Counted from the first letter of the stretch, positions 16,225-26,774 are shown. The stretch is 64,000 nt of DNA from Neisseria sp. (GCF_030527965.1 NZ_JAUMZU010000003.1:1-64000), one strand, 5' to 3'. The notes: generated by a model from the letters alone, not told the origin. Made by a program: numbers and translations.

Positions 16225-17733
16225 ATGAATAAATGTCCAGTAACTCATTTAACTATGAACAATGGCGCCCCTGTTGTAGATAATCAAAACAGCCTTACAG
16301 CCGGCCCTCGCGGACCTTTGCTTTCCCAAGATTTATGGCTAAACGAAAAATTGGGAAATTTTGTACGCGAGGTAATTCCTGAGCGCCGTATGCATGCTAA
16401 AGGTTCCGGTGCGTTTGGTACGTTTACTGTTACCCATGATATTTCAAGATATACCTGCGCTAAAATTTTTAGCGAAGTCGGTAAAAAAACAGAAATGTTT
16501 GCTCGTTTTACAACCGTAGCGGGAGAACGTGGTGCTGCGGATGCCGAGCGTGATATTCGTGGCTTTGCTCTGAAATTTTATACGGAAGAAGGCAACTGGG
16601 ATATGGTGGGTAATAATACACCGGTCTTCTTTTTGCGTGATCCGCGTAAATTCCCTGATTTGAATAAAGCGGTAAAACGTGACCCGCGTACAAATATGCG
16701 CTCTGCTACCAACAATTGGGATTTTTGGACCTTGTTGCCCGAATCTTTCCATCAGGTAACTATTGTGATGAGTGAGCGTGGTATTCCTGCTTCTTATCGT
16801 CATATGCACGGTTTTGGTAGCCATACTTACAGCTTCTGGAATAAAGAGGGCGAACGTTTTTGGGTGAAATTCCATTTCCGTACTCAGCAAGGTATTAAAA
16901 ATCTGACTAACGAAGAAGCGGCGGAGGTTATCGGTAATGACCGTGAAAGTCATCAGCGTGATTTGTATAATGCTATTGAGCGTGGCGATTTTCCAAAATG
17001 GACGATGTATGTACAGATTATGCCTGAAGCCGATGCAGAAAAAGTGTCGTATCATCCGTTTGATTTGACTAAAATCTGGCCGAAAAAAGATTATCCGCTG
17101 ATTGAGGTTGGCGAGTTTGAATTGAACCGAAACCCGGAAAACTACTTTGCCGATGTCGAACAATCTGCTTTTGCGCCGAGTAATTTGATACCGGGTATTA
17201 GCGTTTCACCTGATAAAATGTTGCAAGCGCGCCTATTTAACTATGCCGATGCGCAACGTTATCGTTTAGGTGTGAATCTTAACCAGATTCCGGTTAATGC
17301 GCCGCGTTGCCCTGTGCATAGCAATGCTCGTGATGGTTATGGTCGTGTAGACGGTAATTACGGCAGTACCATTGCTTATGAGCCGAATAGTTTTCATCAG
17401 TGGCAGGAGCAGCCGCAATATGCTGAACCGCCGTTGAAAATCAACGGAGATGCCGCGCATTGGAATTATCGTGAAGATGATGCGGATTATTTCAGCCAAC
17501 CGCGTGCATTGTTTAATCTGATGAATGATAAGCAGAAACAGGCATTGTTTAACAATACTGCTGCTGCGATGGGCGATGCTCTGGATTTTATCAAATATCG
17601 CCATATCCGAAACTGTTATGCTTGTGATCCTGCTTATGGCGAAGGCGTCGCCAAAGCATTGGGTATGACTGTATCGGATGCTCAAGCGGCTCGTGAAAGC
17701 GATCCTGCATTCGGTCTGCCCAGGTTTCTGTAA
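16225..17733 (+). CDS. katA: Monofunctional haem catalase
   Basis: Disproportionates hydrogen peroxide in the cytoplasm. 502 residues, the small-subunit clade size. Haem-pocket motifs are present: [12 protein letters not shown] with the distal His, [13 protein letters not shown] with the catalytic Asn region, and [14 protein letters not shown] with the proximal Tyr ligand. The NADPH-binding part follows without a flavodoxin-like extension. AAGGAAC sits eight bases before the ATG. It is flanked by its own terminator, so it is probably a single-gene unit, and in Neisseria it is controlled by OxyR (known, not shown here). Confidence 0.96.
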   Translation: MNKCPVTHLTMNNGAPVVDNQNSLTAGPRGPLLSQDLWLNEKLGNFVREVIPERRMHAKGSGAFGTFTVTHDISRYTCAKIFSEVGKKTEMFARFTTVAGERGAADAERDIRGFALKFYTEEGNWDMVGNNTPVFFLRDPRKFPDLNKAVKRDPRTNMRSATNNWDFWTLLPESFHQVTIVMSERGIPASYRHMHGFGSHTYSFWNKEGERFWVKFHFRTQQGIKNLTNEEAAEVIGNDRESHQRDLYNAIERGDFPKWTMYVQIMPEADAEKVSYHPFDLTKIWPKKDYPLIEVGEFELNRNPENYFADVEQSAFAPSNLIPGISVSPDKMLQARLFNYADAQRYRLGVNLNQIPVNAPRCPVHSNARDGYGRVDGNYGSTIAYEPNSFHQWQEQPQYAEPPLKINGDAAHWNYREDDADYFSQPRALFNLMNDKQKQALFNNTAAAMGDALDFIKYRHIRNCYACDPAYGEGVAKALGMTVSDAQAARESDPAFGLPRFL

Positions 17734-18055
17734 TGTGGTTTGATGTCAGTGAAGTATTGACGGAAATTGTTGATCGTGTTTTATTAAAGCGATAACCATA
17801 TAAAATGCCTGTCTGAATATATTCAGACAGGCATTTTATATGGTGCGGTTTATGATAAATTCTTTACGGTTTGGAAGGAAAGGAGGGTTTAGTTGTTTTT
17901 CAAACTTTCAAAGTTTTCGGGCTTGCATTTTTTAATAATCATGCCTGGCGAGGTCGAACAGGCATGCTTTTGAATCTGAAGATTTTCTGCCGATGTGAGC
18001 GTATCAAGCGTATAATAACCAACTATTTGCATCTTAACAGCACAGAGAGAAATTG
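17734..18055. other. Intergenic region between katA and pyrH
   Basis: Contains the katA terminator, a degenerate uptake-like inverted repeat (CATGCCTG at 17940-17947, CAGGCATG at 17959-17966) and a TATAAT at 18011-18016 that is the likely pyrH -10 box. No gene seen; a 61-codon opening across it has no support. Confidence 0.5.
17796..17843 (+). terminator. 48-base perfect uptake-sequence palindrome after katA
   Basis: CCATATAAAATGCCTGTCTG begins the left arm; the two 24-base arms are exact complements with no loop. The paired part is twice the length of the uptake word. Confidence 0.8.
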
Positions 18056-18775
18056 ATGAACCAAGCAACTAAATACAAACGTGTATTGTTAAAATTGTCC
18101 GGCGAAGCTCTGATGGGAGGTGATCCTTTCGGTATCAATCGTGAAACCATTATGCAGATTGTCGGCCAGATTAAAGAAATTACAGATATGGGCGTGCAGG
18201 TGGGCGTGGTTGTCGGTGGTGGGAATATTTTCCGCGGTGTTTCTGCACAAGCCGGCAGTATGGATCGTGCGACCGCTGATTATATGGGAATGATGGCTAC
18301 GGTAATGAATGCACTGGCCTTGAAAGATGCGTTTGAATCTTTAGGCGTGAAAGCTCGTGTTCAATCGGCGCTTTCCATGCAGCAGATTGCGGAAACTTAC
18401 GCTCGCCCTAAAGCCATTCAATATTTGGAAGAAGGTAAAGTAGTGATTTTTGCGGCAGGAACGGGTAATCCTTTCTTTACAACCGATACGGCCGCGGCTT
18501 TGCGTGGAGCAGAAATGAACTGCGATATCATGATGAAAGCCACTAATGTTGACGGCGTTTATAATGCGGATCCCAAAAAAGATGCTTCGGCAGTGCGTTA
18601 TCAAACCCTGACTTTCGATGAAGCACTGATTAAAAATCTGAAAGTGATGGATGCGACTGCTTTTGCACTTTGCCGCGAGCGTAAACTGAATATTGTTGTT
18701 TTCGGTATTGGTAAAGAAGGTGCGCTGAAACGTGTTATTCTGGGGGAAGACGAAGGAACTTTGGTTCACAATTAA
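18056..18775 (+). CDS. pyrH: Uridylate kinase PyrH
   Basis: Phosphorylates UMP to UDP in the cytoplasm, an amino-acid-kinase fold enzyme regulated by GTP and UTP. 239 residues. Visible motifs are [43 protein letters not shown] and the C-terminal VVFGIGKEG. The ATG at 18056 follows GAGAGAAAT; the TTG one codon earlier is not needed. It heads the conserved pyrH-frr-uppS-cdsA-dxr-rseP-bamA order, although a 252-base gap separates it from frr. Confidence 0.97.
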   Translation: MNQATKYKRVLLKLSGEALMGGDPFGINRETIMQIVGQIKEITDMGVQVGVVVGGGNIFRGVSAQAGSMDRATADYMGMMATVMNALALKDAFESLGVKARVQSALSMQQIAETYARPKAIQYLEEGKVVIFAAGTGNPFFTTDTAAALRGAEMNCDIMMKATNVDGVYNADPKKDASAVRYQTLTFDEALIKNLKVMDATAFALCRERKLNIVVFGIGKEGALKRVILGEDEGTLVHN

Positions 18776-18821
18776 ACGGAGGCGCCTTGCCTGGTTTCAG
18801 CTAGGTAAGGCTGACAGTATG

Positions 18822-18842
18822 AGGGTGTCAAATTGACACCCT
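18822..18842. repeat. 21-base palindrome between pyrH and frr
   Basis: AGGGTGTCAA, one base, TTGACACCCT. It has no T-run directly after it (CTAAATTG), so it may be an operator or a weak terminator of pyrH. TATAAT at 18849-18854 and TTGACA at 18854-18859 lie just beyond and could be part of an frr promoter, though the spacing is not canonical. Confidence 0.5.
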
Positions 18843-19027
18843 AAATTGTATAATTGACAAACGAGCAGGAAGAAAGCTTTTTGATAAATGAAATTTATCT
18901 GGCATATTGGATGGTGGTGAAAGAAATTGTTAAGCTGGCATGCTGTTGATACTTGTTGTCAAGCCGAAGGCGCGTTATATTCGGCCTTATTATCCTATCT
19001 ACAGACCTTTTCATTAGAGAACCAAAA

Positions 19028-19585
19028 ATGATTAACGAGATTCAAAAAAACGCTGAAAACAAAATGCAGAAATCTTTGGAAGTATTGAAAGACAATTTGG
19101 CCAAAGTACGTACAGGTCGTGCGCATACCGGTCTGCTTGATCAAGTGGACGTGGAATATTACGGCAGCCCCGTGCCGGTCAGTCAAGTGGCTAACGTAAC
19201 ACTTTTGGATGCCAGAACCATAGGCGTGAAAGTGTATGAGAGCAATATGGCTGCCGCAGTGGAAAAGGCGATACGAGATTCCAACTTAGGCCTGAATCCC
19301 GCTGCAATGGGGGATGTGATCCGCGTGCCTATGCCTATGCTGACTGAAGAGCGCCGTAAAGACTTGATTAAAGTGGTGCGCGGCGAAGTGGAGGAAGGGC
19401 GTGTTGCTATTCGGAACGTTCGCCGTGATGCCAACAATGAAATTAAACACCTGTCAAAAGAGAAAGAAATTTCCGAAGACGAAGCACGTCGGGCCGAGGA
19501 AGCCATTCAAAAGCTGACCGATAAATACATTGCCGAAACCGATAAAATGCTTGCAGTTAAAGAAGAAGACTTAATGGCCGTATAA
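19028..19585 (+). CDS. frr: Ribosome recycling factor
   Basis: Splits post-termination ribosomes together with EF-G. 185 residues, exactly the family size. It begins [20 protein letters not shown] and contains [15 protein letters not shown] and the conserved [19 protein letters not shown], then ends in the three-helix bundle segment EDLMAV. The ATG at 19028 aligns with known Frr starts; the longer reading frame from 18953 has no family support. Confidence 0.97.
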   Translation: MINEIQKNAENKMQKSLEVLKDNLAKVRTGRAHTGLLDQVDVEYYGSPVPVSQVANVTLLDARTIGVKVYESNMAAAVEKAIRDSNLGLNPAAMGDVIRVPMPMLTEERRKDLIKVVRGEVEEGRVAIRNVRRDANNEIKHLSKEKEISEDEARRAEEAIQKLTDKYIAETDKMLAVKEEDLMAV

Positions 19586-19602
19586 TCTGCCCACCGCCTT
19601 AT

Positions 19603-19622
19603 TTTCAGACAGGCTTGCCTGA
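19603..19622 (+). repeat. Partial uptake-word inverted pair between frr and uppS
   Basis: TTCAGACAGGC followed by GCCTGAA after two T. The right half is truncated (GCCTGAA lacks TGTC) and runs into the uppS ribosome-binding site. Confidence 0.5.
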
Positions 19623-19633
19623 AGGAGCGAACC

Positions 19634-20380
19634 GTGAAGAGCAGCACTCAGACCATTTTGGAACATACCCAGATTCCCCGCCATGTCGCCGTGATTATGG
19701 ATGGTAACGGCCGTTGGGCTAAAAAACGCCTGTTGCCGCGCGTTATGGGGCACAAGCGCGGGCTGACCGTGTTGGAAAACCTGTGTCAACAGTGTTCTGA
19801 CATGGGTGTGCAATACTTGACCGTGTTCGCTTTTTCAACCGAAAACTGGCGCCGTCCGGAAAGTGAGGTTTCCTTTCTGATGGGCTTGTTTTTGCAGGCG
19901 CTGAAAAAACAGGTGCAGAAAATGCATAAGAACGGTATGCGCCTGAAAATAATTGGCGAGCGCAGCCGATTTAATGCTGAAATCAGAAAGGGTATTGAAG
20001 AAGCCGAGGCGCTCACTGCAGGCAATGCCGGCCTTACTTTGGTTGTGGCTGCCGATTACGGCGGCCGTTGGGATATTCTGCAGGCGGCTAACCAAGCCAT
20101 CCGTGCGGGTAAGACGCAATTAACCGAAACCGATTTGGCCGAATACTTGATGCTTTCCGATGCGCCGGAGCCGGATTTGTTCATTCGTACCGGTGGGGAA
20201 ACCCGTATCAGCAATTTCTTACTCTGGCAAATGGCTTATGCCGAATTTTATTTTACCGACACCTTATGGCCGGATTTTGATGCCGCCGCTTTTAATGAAG
20301 CGATTGCTTCGTTTCAAAAACGTGAACGTCGCTTCGGCCGCACTTCCGAGCAATTGCCGCCGCAACAACAACGGAATTAA
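19634..20380 (+). CDS. uppS: Undecaprenyl diphosphate synthase
   Basis: Adds eight isopentenyl units in cis to farnesyl diphosphate to make the C55 lipid carrier for peptidoglycan and lipid-linked sugars. 248 residues. IMDGNGRWAKKR near residue 23 carries the catalytic Asp, followed by GHKRGL, FAFSTENWRRP and the C-terminal PDLFIRTGGETRISNFLLWQ. The start is GTG at 19634 with GGAG upstream. It is followed three bases later by cdsA. Confidence 0.97.
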   Translation: MKSSTQTILEHTQIPRHVAVIMDGNGRWAKKRLLPRVMGHKRGLTVLENLCQQCSDMGVQYLTVFAFSTENWRRPESEVSFLMGLFLQALKKQVQKMHKNGMRLKIIGERSRFNAEIRKGIEEAEALTAGNAGLTLVVAADYGGRWDILQAANQAIRAGKTQLTETDLAEYLMLSDAPEPDLFIRTGGETRISNFLLWQMAYAEFYFTDTLWPDFDAAAFNEAIASFQKRERRFGRTSEQLPPQQQRN

Positions 20381-20383
20381 ATC

Positions 20384-21178
20384 ATGTTACAGCGCATTCT
20401 GACCGCATTGGTTTTGCTGCCCTTGATGCTCGGCATGTTGTTTTATGCCCCAAATGGCCTGTGGGCTATATTCAGTGGCCTGATTGCCTTGATTGCTTTA
20501 TGGGAATACAGTCGTCTTTGTAAGATGGACTACGAGCAGAAAATGCCTTATCTCGCAGGTACCGCATTGTTTATGTTGTTTGCTTATTTAGGTAGCTGGC
20601 AACTGCCTGCTCTGGCTTGGTGCTTGGTGCTGTGCTTCTGGCTCGTTGCTATGCCTTTATGGTTGCAAAGGAAATGGGCTGTTAAGAATGACTGGAAAGG
20701 TATGTTTATCGGATGGTTGCTGATGCTGCCGTTTTGGTTTGCCTTAATCAGTTTGAGAACTGATACCGAATCTGCTTTGTCGCTTTTGGCTATCATGGGC
20801 TTGGTTTGGGTGGCGGATAGCTGTGCTTATTTTGTCGGCCGGTCGTTTGGTAAACGAAAAATCGCTCCCTCCATCAGCCCCGGGAAAAGCTGGGAAGGTG
20901 CGGCGGGCGGCTTGGTTGGTGCGGTGGTTTATATGCTGCTTGTGCATCGTGCTGGTTGGCTGGATTTCGACGTCGATTGGTTTGGCGTTGTCGGTATCGC
21001 CGTTATTTTGACGGTGGTCAGCATTTGCGGTGATTTGCTGGAAAGTTGGCTCAAGCGTGCTGCCGGTGTTAAAGACAGTAGTGCATTATTACCCGGGCAC
21101 GGAGGCGTGTTTGACCGAACGGATTCTTTATTGGCTGTGTTGAGTGTTTACGCTGCCATGACATTTTTGCTTAGTTAG
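20384..21178 (+). CDS. cdsA: Phosphatidate cytidylyltransferase CdsA
   Basis: Makes CDP-diacylglycerol from phosphatidic acid and CTP in the inner membrane, the branch point for all phospholipids. 264 residues with about seven membrane segments. The family signature is clear at the C-terminus: GDLLESWLKRAAGVKDSS, then LPGHGGVFDRTDSL. GRSFGKRKIAPSISPGKSWEG near residue 155 is also conserved. It lies directly after uppS and before an uptake-sequence hairpin and dxr. Confidence 0.96.
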   Translation: MLQRILTALVLLPLMLGMLFYAPNGLWAIFSGLIALIALWEYSRLCKMDYEQKMPYLAGTALFMLFAYLGSWQLPALAWCLVLCFWLVAMPLWLQRKWAVKNDWKGMFIGWLLMLPFWFALISLRTDTESALSLLAIMGLVWVADSCAYFVGRSFGKRKIAPSISPGKSWEGAAGGLVGAVVYMLLVHRAGWLDFDVDWFGVVGIAVILTVVSICGDLLESWLKRAAGVKDSSALLPGHGGVFDRTDSLLAVLSVYAAMTFLLS

Positions 21179-21180
21179 CT

Positions 21181-21223
21181 TTTTCAGACAGGCATTGGCT
21201 GGATATCAATGCCTGTCTGAAAA
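21181..21223 (+). terminator. Tail-to-tail uptake-sequence hairpin after cdsA
   Basis: TTTTCAGACAGGCATTG and CAATGCCTGTCTGAAAA separated by nine bases. It may partly terminate between cdsA and dxr. A further variant word TGCCTGCCTGAA follows at about 21257. Confidence 0.6.
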
Positions 21224-21283
21224 TGTTAAACCCTTATTTCAGGCAAAAATTACATAATGCCTGCCTGAAAGCGAACCAATACC

Positions 21284-22468
21284 ATGAAACAAGTTCTAAC
21301 CATACTCGGTGCAACCGGCAGCATAGGTGTGAATACGCTGGACGTGATTGCCCGCCATCCTGAAAAATTTGAAGTATTCGCCTTGGCAGGGCACCGTCAA
21401 ACTCATAAATTGGCCGAGCAATGTAAAGCCTTTCGGCCGAAATTTGCCGTTGTAGCAGACGAAGCGTGTGCCGCAGAACTGAATGCCTGTCTGAAAACTT
21501 TGGATGTGGATACTCAAGTATTGCACGGTGAGCAATCTTTGATTGATGTCGCATCCGCAGCAGAAGTAACAGGTGTAATGGCGGCCATCGTCGGTGCGGC
21601 AGGTTTGCCGCCGACAATGGCAGCCGCAGCCGCAGGAAAAACCGTTTATCTGGCCAATAAAGAAACGTTGGTTGTGGCCGGCGCATTGTTTATGGAAACC
21701 GCTCGCCGCTCGGGAGCCAGAGTGCTGCCGATTGACAGCGAACATAACGCAATTTACCAAGTTTTGCCCGAACATTACACAGATAGTCTGCACGAGCATG
21801 GAATTCAGTCTATTATTCTGACCGCTTCCGGCGGCCCGTTCTTAAACACGGATTTAAATGCTTTTCCCAAAATTACTCCTGAAATGGCTGTAAAACATCC
21901 GAATTGGTGCATGGGTAGGAAAATATCGGTTGACTCGGCCAGCATGATGAATAAAGGTTTGGAGCTAATTGAAGCCCATTGGTTATTCCATTGTCCGCCA
22001 GATAAGTTGGAAGTAGTGATTCATCCGCAGAGTGTTATCCACAGTATGGTGCGCTATCTTGATGGTTCGGTGCTCGCGCAAATGGGGAATCCGGATATGC
22101 GTACCCCGATTGCATACTGCCTTGGTCTGCCGGAGCGCATAGACGCAGGCGTAAAACCGCTTGATTTTCACATGCTTGGTGATTTAACCTTCAAAGCACC
22201 CGACTACGATCGGTTTCCTTGTTTGAATCTGGCCTACCAAGCGATGCGGGAAGGTGGCAACGCGCCATGCGTGCTCAATGCCGCAAATGAAGAAGCGGTT
22301 AGCGCTTTTCTTGCGGGAAAAATTCGTTTTACCGATCTGGTCCGCGTGGTAGCGTATTGTTTGGATCGGCCGTTTTCCAGTGATGGCGGGAGCGTTGAAA
22401 GCCTGTTGGCTCAGGATGCGCAAACCCGTGCCAACGCACAGCAGTTTATTGCGGCATTGAGCCGATAG
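21284..22468 (+). CDS. dxr: 1-deoxy-D-xylulose 5-phosphate reductoisomerase Dxr
   Basis: Converts DXP to MEP with NADPH in the non-mevalonate isoprenoid pathway, which supplies UppS. 394 residues. The nucleotide-binding motif ILGATGSIGVNTLDV is near the start, followed by NKETLVVAG, PIDSEHNAI with the metal ligands, LTASGGPFL and MGRKISVDSASMMNKGLE. An exact uptake word TGCCTGTCTGAA lies inside the coding region at 21484-21495, encoding part of NACLKT. It is nine bases before rseP. Confidence 0.97.
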   Translation: MKQVLTILGATGSIGVNTLDVIARHPEKFEVFALAGHRQTHKLAEQCKAFRPKFAVVADEACAAELNACLKTLDVDTQVLHGEQSLIDVASAAEVTGVMAAIVGAAGLPPTMAAAAAGKTVYLANKETLVVAGALFMETARRSGARVLPIDSEHNAIYQVLPEHYTDSLHEHGIQSIILTASGGPFLNTDLNAFPKITPEMAVKHPNWCMGRKISVDSASMMNKGLELIEAHWLFHCPPDKLEVVIHPQSVIHSMVRYLDGSVLAQMGNPDMRTPIAYCLGLPERIDAGVKPLDFHMLGDLTFKAPDYDRFPCLNLAYQAMREGGNAPCVLNAANEEAVSAFLAGKIRFTDLVRVVAYCLDRPFSSDGGSVESLLAQDAQTRANAQQFIAALSR

Positions 22469-22477
22469 GAGTTTGAG

Positions 22478-23821
22478 TTGCTAACGATTATTGCCTTTCT
22501 TGCGGCAATTTTATTTTTGGTAAGCCTGCACGAATTTGGTCACTATTTTATCGCCCGCCGCTGTGGGGTGAAGGTGTTGCGCTTCAGTGTCGGCTTCGGT
22601 AAACCCTTCTATACCAAGAAAATAGGCGACACGGAATGGTGCCTTGCTCCAATTCCACTGGGCGGCTATGTTAAAATGGTCGACACCCGTGAAGGTGAAG
22701 TAGCGGCAGAAGATTTGCCTTACGCTTTTGATAAGCAGCCTCCGGCCAAGCGCATCGCCATCGTTGCCGCAGGCCCGTTAACCAATCTGATACTGGCCGT
22801 TTTATTGTTTGGCATTAGTTTTTCTTTCGGCGTTACCGAAGTCAAACCATTTGTCGGTACTGTGGTTAAAGACAGTATTGCGGCCAAAGCGGGCTTCCAT
22901 GAAGGTGATTTGATTCTGAGTGTCAACGGTGAGCCTGTGAAAGATTGGGTTGATGCTCGCACTAAAATCACCTTGAGTTTGGATGCCGGCAAAGTGGATG
23001 TAAGGGTGGTGGATAGCCAGAATCAACCGGCTTTGCGTAGTATTAACATCGCCGGAACGCCGGAAGCGGCGCAGGTTGCCAAACAAAATGGCAATATCGG
23101 CTTGGATGCGTTTAAACGTGCCAACCGAATCGGCAAAGTGGTGGATAACAGCCCTGCTGCCAGTGCAGGCCTGAAGAAAGGTGACAGCATCATATCGGTA
23201 GACGGTAAGATGACGCCTTCATGGCAAGACTGGAGTGAAATCATACGCAATAGCCCCGGGCAAAAGCTGTTGCTTGGCGTGGTGCGCAACGAAAATAACC
23301 TGCAAATCGCCATTCGGCCTGATTCGCAAGAATCCCGCGACCGAAGCCGGTTAACAGGTTACATCGGCGTTTTATCTGGCCTTGATGAAGCTTGGGAGCA
23401 AAAAATCAGCCGGAAATATGTCCCATCCGTTGCTGAAGCTTTTGAAATGGGTTGGAGAAAAACCGTAGAATTTTCTACGTTGACCGTCGGATTCTTCGGG
23501 AAGCTGATAACCGGTCAAGCATCTATTAATCATATTTCCGGCCCGCTGACGATCGCTGATATGGCGGGGAAAACTGCTGCTATTAGCGTTCAGGCCTATC
23601 TGGAATTTCTGGCTTTAGTCAGTGTCAGTTTAGGTGTGTTTAACCTGATGCCAGTGCCTGTGCTTGACGGAGGCCATCTGGTGTTTTATGCCGCAGAATG
23701 GTTGCGTGGCAAACCTTTAAGTGAACGTGTGCAAATGATGGGCATACGTTTCGGCATCGCTGCTATGCTGATGTTGATGCTGCTGGCCTTTTTTAACGAT
23801 ATTACCCGTCTGTTTGGATAG
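22478..23821 (+). CDS. rseP: Site-2 protease RseP
   Basis: Inner-membrane zinc metalloprotease performing intramembrane cleavage of anti-sigma factors and remnant signal peptides. 447 residues. HEFGH at about residues 18-22 and PVPVLDGGH near 385 form the active site. Two PDZ domains sit between them (around 115-185 and 210-280), and four membrane segments are expected. The start is TTG at 22478 behind AGGAG, matching the neisserial N-terminus. Confidence 0.96.
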   Translation: MLTIIAFLAAILFLVSLHEFGHYFIARRCGVKVLRFSVGFGKPFYTKKIGDTEWCLAPIPLGGYVKMVDTREGEVAAEDLPYAFDKQPPAKRIAIVAAGPLTNLILAVLLFGISFSFGVTEVKPFVGTVVKDSIAAKAGFHEGDLILSVNGEPVKDWVDARTKITLSLDAGKVDVRVVDSQNQPALRSINIAGTPEAAQVAKQNGNIGLDAFKRANRIGKVVDNSPAASAGLKKGDSIISVDGKMTPSWQDWSEIIRNSPGQKLLLGVVRNENNLQIAIRPDSQESRDRSRLTGYIGVLSGLDEAWEQKISRKYVPSVAEAFEMGWRKTVEFSTLTVGFFGKLITGQASINHISGPLTIADMAGKTAAISVQAYLEFLALVSVSLGVFNLMPVPVLDGGHLVFYAAEWLRGKPLSERVQMMGIRFGIAAMLMLMLLAFFNDITRLFG

Positions 23822-23826
23822 AGTTT

Positions 23827-26238
23827 ATGAAACTGAAGAAGATTACCGCTGCTTTAATATTAATGGGTCTTGCGCCGATGGCCTTGGCCGATTTCACGAT
23901 TAAGGATATACGCATCGAAGGTTTGCAAAGTACAGAGCCTGTAACTGTATTTTCCTATCTGCCTGTGAAAATAGGTGATACCTTTACCGATGCTCGCGGT
24001 GAAGAAATCATCAAAGAGCTTTATGCAACAGGATTCTTTGATGATGTCAGGGTAGAAACGCTGGGCGATCAAGTCTTGCTGACGGTGGTAGAGCGTCCTA
24101 CTATTAGCGACTTGACCATTACCGGTGCCAAAGTGCTGCCTGCCGATACCATCAAGAAAAATCTGACTTCATTCGGCTTGGGCCAATCCCAGCCTTTTAG
24201 TCAAGCCAAATTGAATCAGGCTGTTGCCGGTTTGAAAGAAGAATATATCAATCGTGGCAAACAAATGGTCAGCATTACGCCGACTGTGAATAAGTTGGCG
24301 CGCAACCGTGTGGCCATTGACATTAAGATTGATGAAGGTAAAACCACTAAAATTGCCGATATCCATTTTGAGGGAAATGAAAAATATTCCGACCGCCGTT
24401 TGTTGAAACAGATGTCGCTTAGCGAAGGTGGTATGTGGAGTTGGCTGACCAAAAGTAATCAGTTTAACCAAGAAAAATTCAATCAAGACATGGAGCGCTT
24501 GAGCGATTTTTATCAGAACAACGGCTATTTTGATTTCCGTATCCTTGATGCGGATGTACAAACCGATGAGCAGGATAAAACCAAACAGACCATCAACATC
24601 AAGCTGCACGAGGGCGAGCGTTATCATTGGGGTAAAGTGACCATTGAGGGCGATACCAACGAAGTGCCGAAAGAAGACTTATATAAACTTCTCAGAATGA
24701 AAGAAGGAAAATGGTATGAGCGCGAGTTGATGGTGGAAAGCCTAAAAGATATCCAAAATAAAATGGGCAGTGCGGGTTATGCCTACAGTGAGGTAAACGT
24801 ACAGCCCCGCCCGAACCCCGAAACCGGTAAGGTGGATTTCGTTTTGCTGGTTAATCCCGGCCGCAAAGTTTATGTAAATGAAATCAACATTACGGGCAAT
24901 AACAAAACGCGCGACGAAGTAATTCGTCGTGAGCTACGCCAGTTGGAATCGGCGCCTTATGATACTTCTAAGCTGGAACGTTCGAAAGAGCGTGTTGAGT
25001 TGTTGGGGTATTTTGATAACGTGAAATTCGATTCGAAACCTGTTGAAGGTACGCCTGACCAAGTGGACATCAATATGAGCGTAGAAGAGCGTTCTACCGG
25101 CTCCCTTGATTTGAGCGCAGGTTGGGTGCAGGATACCGGTTTGGTGGTTTCGTTTGGTGTGGCGCAAGACAACTTGTTTGGAACCGGCAAATCTCTTTCT
25201 GCTCGGGTTTCTCGCAGTAAAACCACTCGCAATGCTTCTCTCTCCTTCACTGATCCTTACTTCACGCCCGATGGCATCAGTTTGGGTTATGATTTGTACG
25301 GTAAAATTTATGATCCGCGCAAATCGGATACAAGTACCCAGCAACAGTATAAAACGACTACGTTTGGTGCCGGCGTTAGAACAGGCATTCCTGTGACCGA
25401 ATATGACCGTATCAACTTAGGATTGTCTCCGGAGCATTTGAAAGTAAATACTTATCCGAATGCGCCGAAACGTTACCGCAATTTTGTTGAAAAATACGGT
25501 ACTTACAATAGTACATCGGATAGTGGTTCGTTTAGCGGATGGACATTGAAAGGTACTTTGGGCTGGGGGCGTAATAAAACCGACAGTGCGTTGTGGCCTA
25601 CTCGTGGCTATTCGACCGATGTGAACCTTGAGGCCGGCTTGCCGGGCGGGGATTTGCAATATTATAGTTTGACCCACAACCAGAAATGGTTCTTCCCTCT
25701 GAGTAAGAATCTGACCCTGATGTTGGGCGGCAATATAGGTTATGCCGATGGTTATGGAAAAACCAAAGACTTGCCGTTCTTTGAAAACTTTTATGCCGGT
25801 GGTTTAGGTTCGGTGCGCGGCTATGAGAGCGGTACTTTGGGGCCTAAGGTGTATGATCGGGAAGGAAATAAAGTTAGTTATGGCGGTGACAAAATGGTTG
25901 CCGGTACAGCGGAATTGCTGTTCCCGTTCCCTGGTGTGAAAGACAGCCGTACGGTACGTTTGAGCTTGTTTGCAGATGCGGGTAGCGTGTGGGACGGTAA
26001 AACGTATACTGATTCCGATAACGACACTTACTATAGCAATAATAATACTCAAAATGTGTATGGCTTGGGCAGTTCGCATCATTCTACCTTTAAGGAAGAA
26101 TTGCGCTATTCTGCTGGGGTTGCCGTTACTTGGATTTCGCCTTTAGGCCCAATGAAGTTTAGTTATGCCTATCCCATCAAGAAAAAATCTACGGATGAAA
26201 TCCAACGTTTCCAATTCCAGTTAGGTACAACATTCTAA
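23827..26238 (+). CDS. bamA: Outer membrane protein assembly factor BamA (Omp85)
   Basis: Central subunit of the BAM complex that folds beta-barrel proteins into the outer membrane. 803 residues: a signal peptide (about 1-21, ending MALA), five POTRA domains from about 22 to 425, and a sixteen-strand barrel. The lid-loop motif VRGYESGTLGP is seen near residue 660, and the protein ends QFQLGTTF with C-terminal Phe. It lies six bases after rseP and directly before the periplasmic chaperone gene. Confidence 0.98.
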   Translation: MKLKKITAALILMGLAPMALADFTIKDIRIEGLQSTEPVTVFSYLPVKIGDTFTDARGEEIIKELYATGFFDDVRVETLGDQVLLTVVERPTISDLTITGAKVLPADTIKKNLTSFGLGQSQPFSQAKLNQAVAGLKEEYINRGKQMVSITPTVNKLARNRVAIDIKIDEGKTTKIADIHFEGNEKYSDRRLLKQMSLSEGGMWSWLTKSNQFNQEKFNQDMERLSDFYQNNGYFDFRILDADVQTDEQDKTKQTINIKLHEGERYHWGKVTIEGDTNEVPKEDLYKLLRMKEGKWYERELMVESLKDIQNKMGSAGYAYSEVNVQPRPNPETGKVDFVLLVNPGRKVYVNEINITGNNKTRDEVIRRELRQLESAPYDTSKLERSKERVELLGYFDNVKFDSKPVEGTPDQVDINMSVEERSTGSLDLSAGWVQDTGLVVSFGVAQDNLFGTGKSLSARVSRSKTTRNASLSFTDPYFTPDGISLGYDLYGKIYDPRKSDTSTQQQYKTTTFGAGVRTGIPVTEYDRINLGLSPEHLKVNTYPNAPKRYRNFVEKYGTYNSTSDSGSFSGWTLKGTLGWGRNKTDSALWPTRGYSTDVNLEAGLPGGDLQYYSLTHNQKWFFPLSKNLTLMLGGNIGYADGYGKTKDLPFFENFYAGGLGSVRGYESGTLGPKVYDREGNKVSYGGDKMVAGTAELLFPFPGVKDSRTVRLSLFADAGSVWDGKTYTDSDNDTYYSNNNTQNVYGLGSSHHSTFKEELRYSAGVAVTWISPLGPMKFSYAYPIKKKSTDEIQRFQFQLGTTF

Positions 26239-26267
26239 GTACAACTAAAAATGATAAAGGTTGATTT

Positions 26268-26774
26268 ATGAGCAGAATCCATTCCGTTTTTCGGATTACG
26301 GCGATTGCGGTATTAGGCTATTGTTTTGCTGCCAATGCGTTGGCTGAAGGCGTGCAGAAGCTGGGTTTTATCGACACGGAACGTGTTTACCGAGAATCTA
26401 AACAGGCGCAGCGCATTCAGAGCACCCTTCAAAATGAGTTTGCTTCCCGCCAGAAAAAACTTCAGAAAATGCAGCAGGAAGGCGAAGCGCTAGAAAAACG
26501 GTTGGCTGAAGGAAAAATACCAGCAGCCGAGCGTGAAGCGGCTATGAAGAAGTTGGCCGAAATGATTCAGGAATTCCGGTTGGAGCAGGCAAAACTTACC
26601 GAAGATTATAATCTGCGCCGTAATGAAGAATTTGCCGCCTTACAGCAAAATGCCAATCGTGTTATTGTGGATTTGGCCAAAAGAGAAGGTTATGATCTCA
26701 TTCTGCAAGAAGCGGTTTATGTGACCGGGAAATTTGATATTACCGACCAAGTTATTAAGCTGCTGAATCGGTAG
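26268..26774 (+). CDS. skp: Periplasmic chaperone Skp/OmpH
   Basis: Binds unfolded outer-membrane proteins and hands them to BamA. 168 residues with a signal peptide ending ANALA near residue 26, then the beta-strand KLGFIDTERVYRESK, and long charged helical arms (about 60-130, rich in Lys, Glu and Gln) typical of the jellyfish-shaped trimer. Located between bamA and lpxD as in most proteobacteria. A single uptake word follows it at about 26775. Confidence 0.95.
   Translation: MSRIHSVFRITAIAVLGYCFAANALAEGVQKLGFIDTERVYRESKQAQRIQSTLQNEFASRQKKLQKMQQEGEALEKRLAEGKIPAAEREAAMKKLAEMIQEFRLEQAKLTEDYNLRRNEEFAALQQNANRVIVDLAKREGYDLILQEAVYVTGKFDITDQVIKLLNR

Noticed and set aside
17871..18056. 61-residue ORF upstream of pyrH
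   Set aside because: It covers the promoter and a degenerate uptake repeat and has no protein-like composition.
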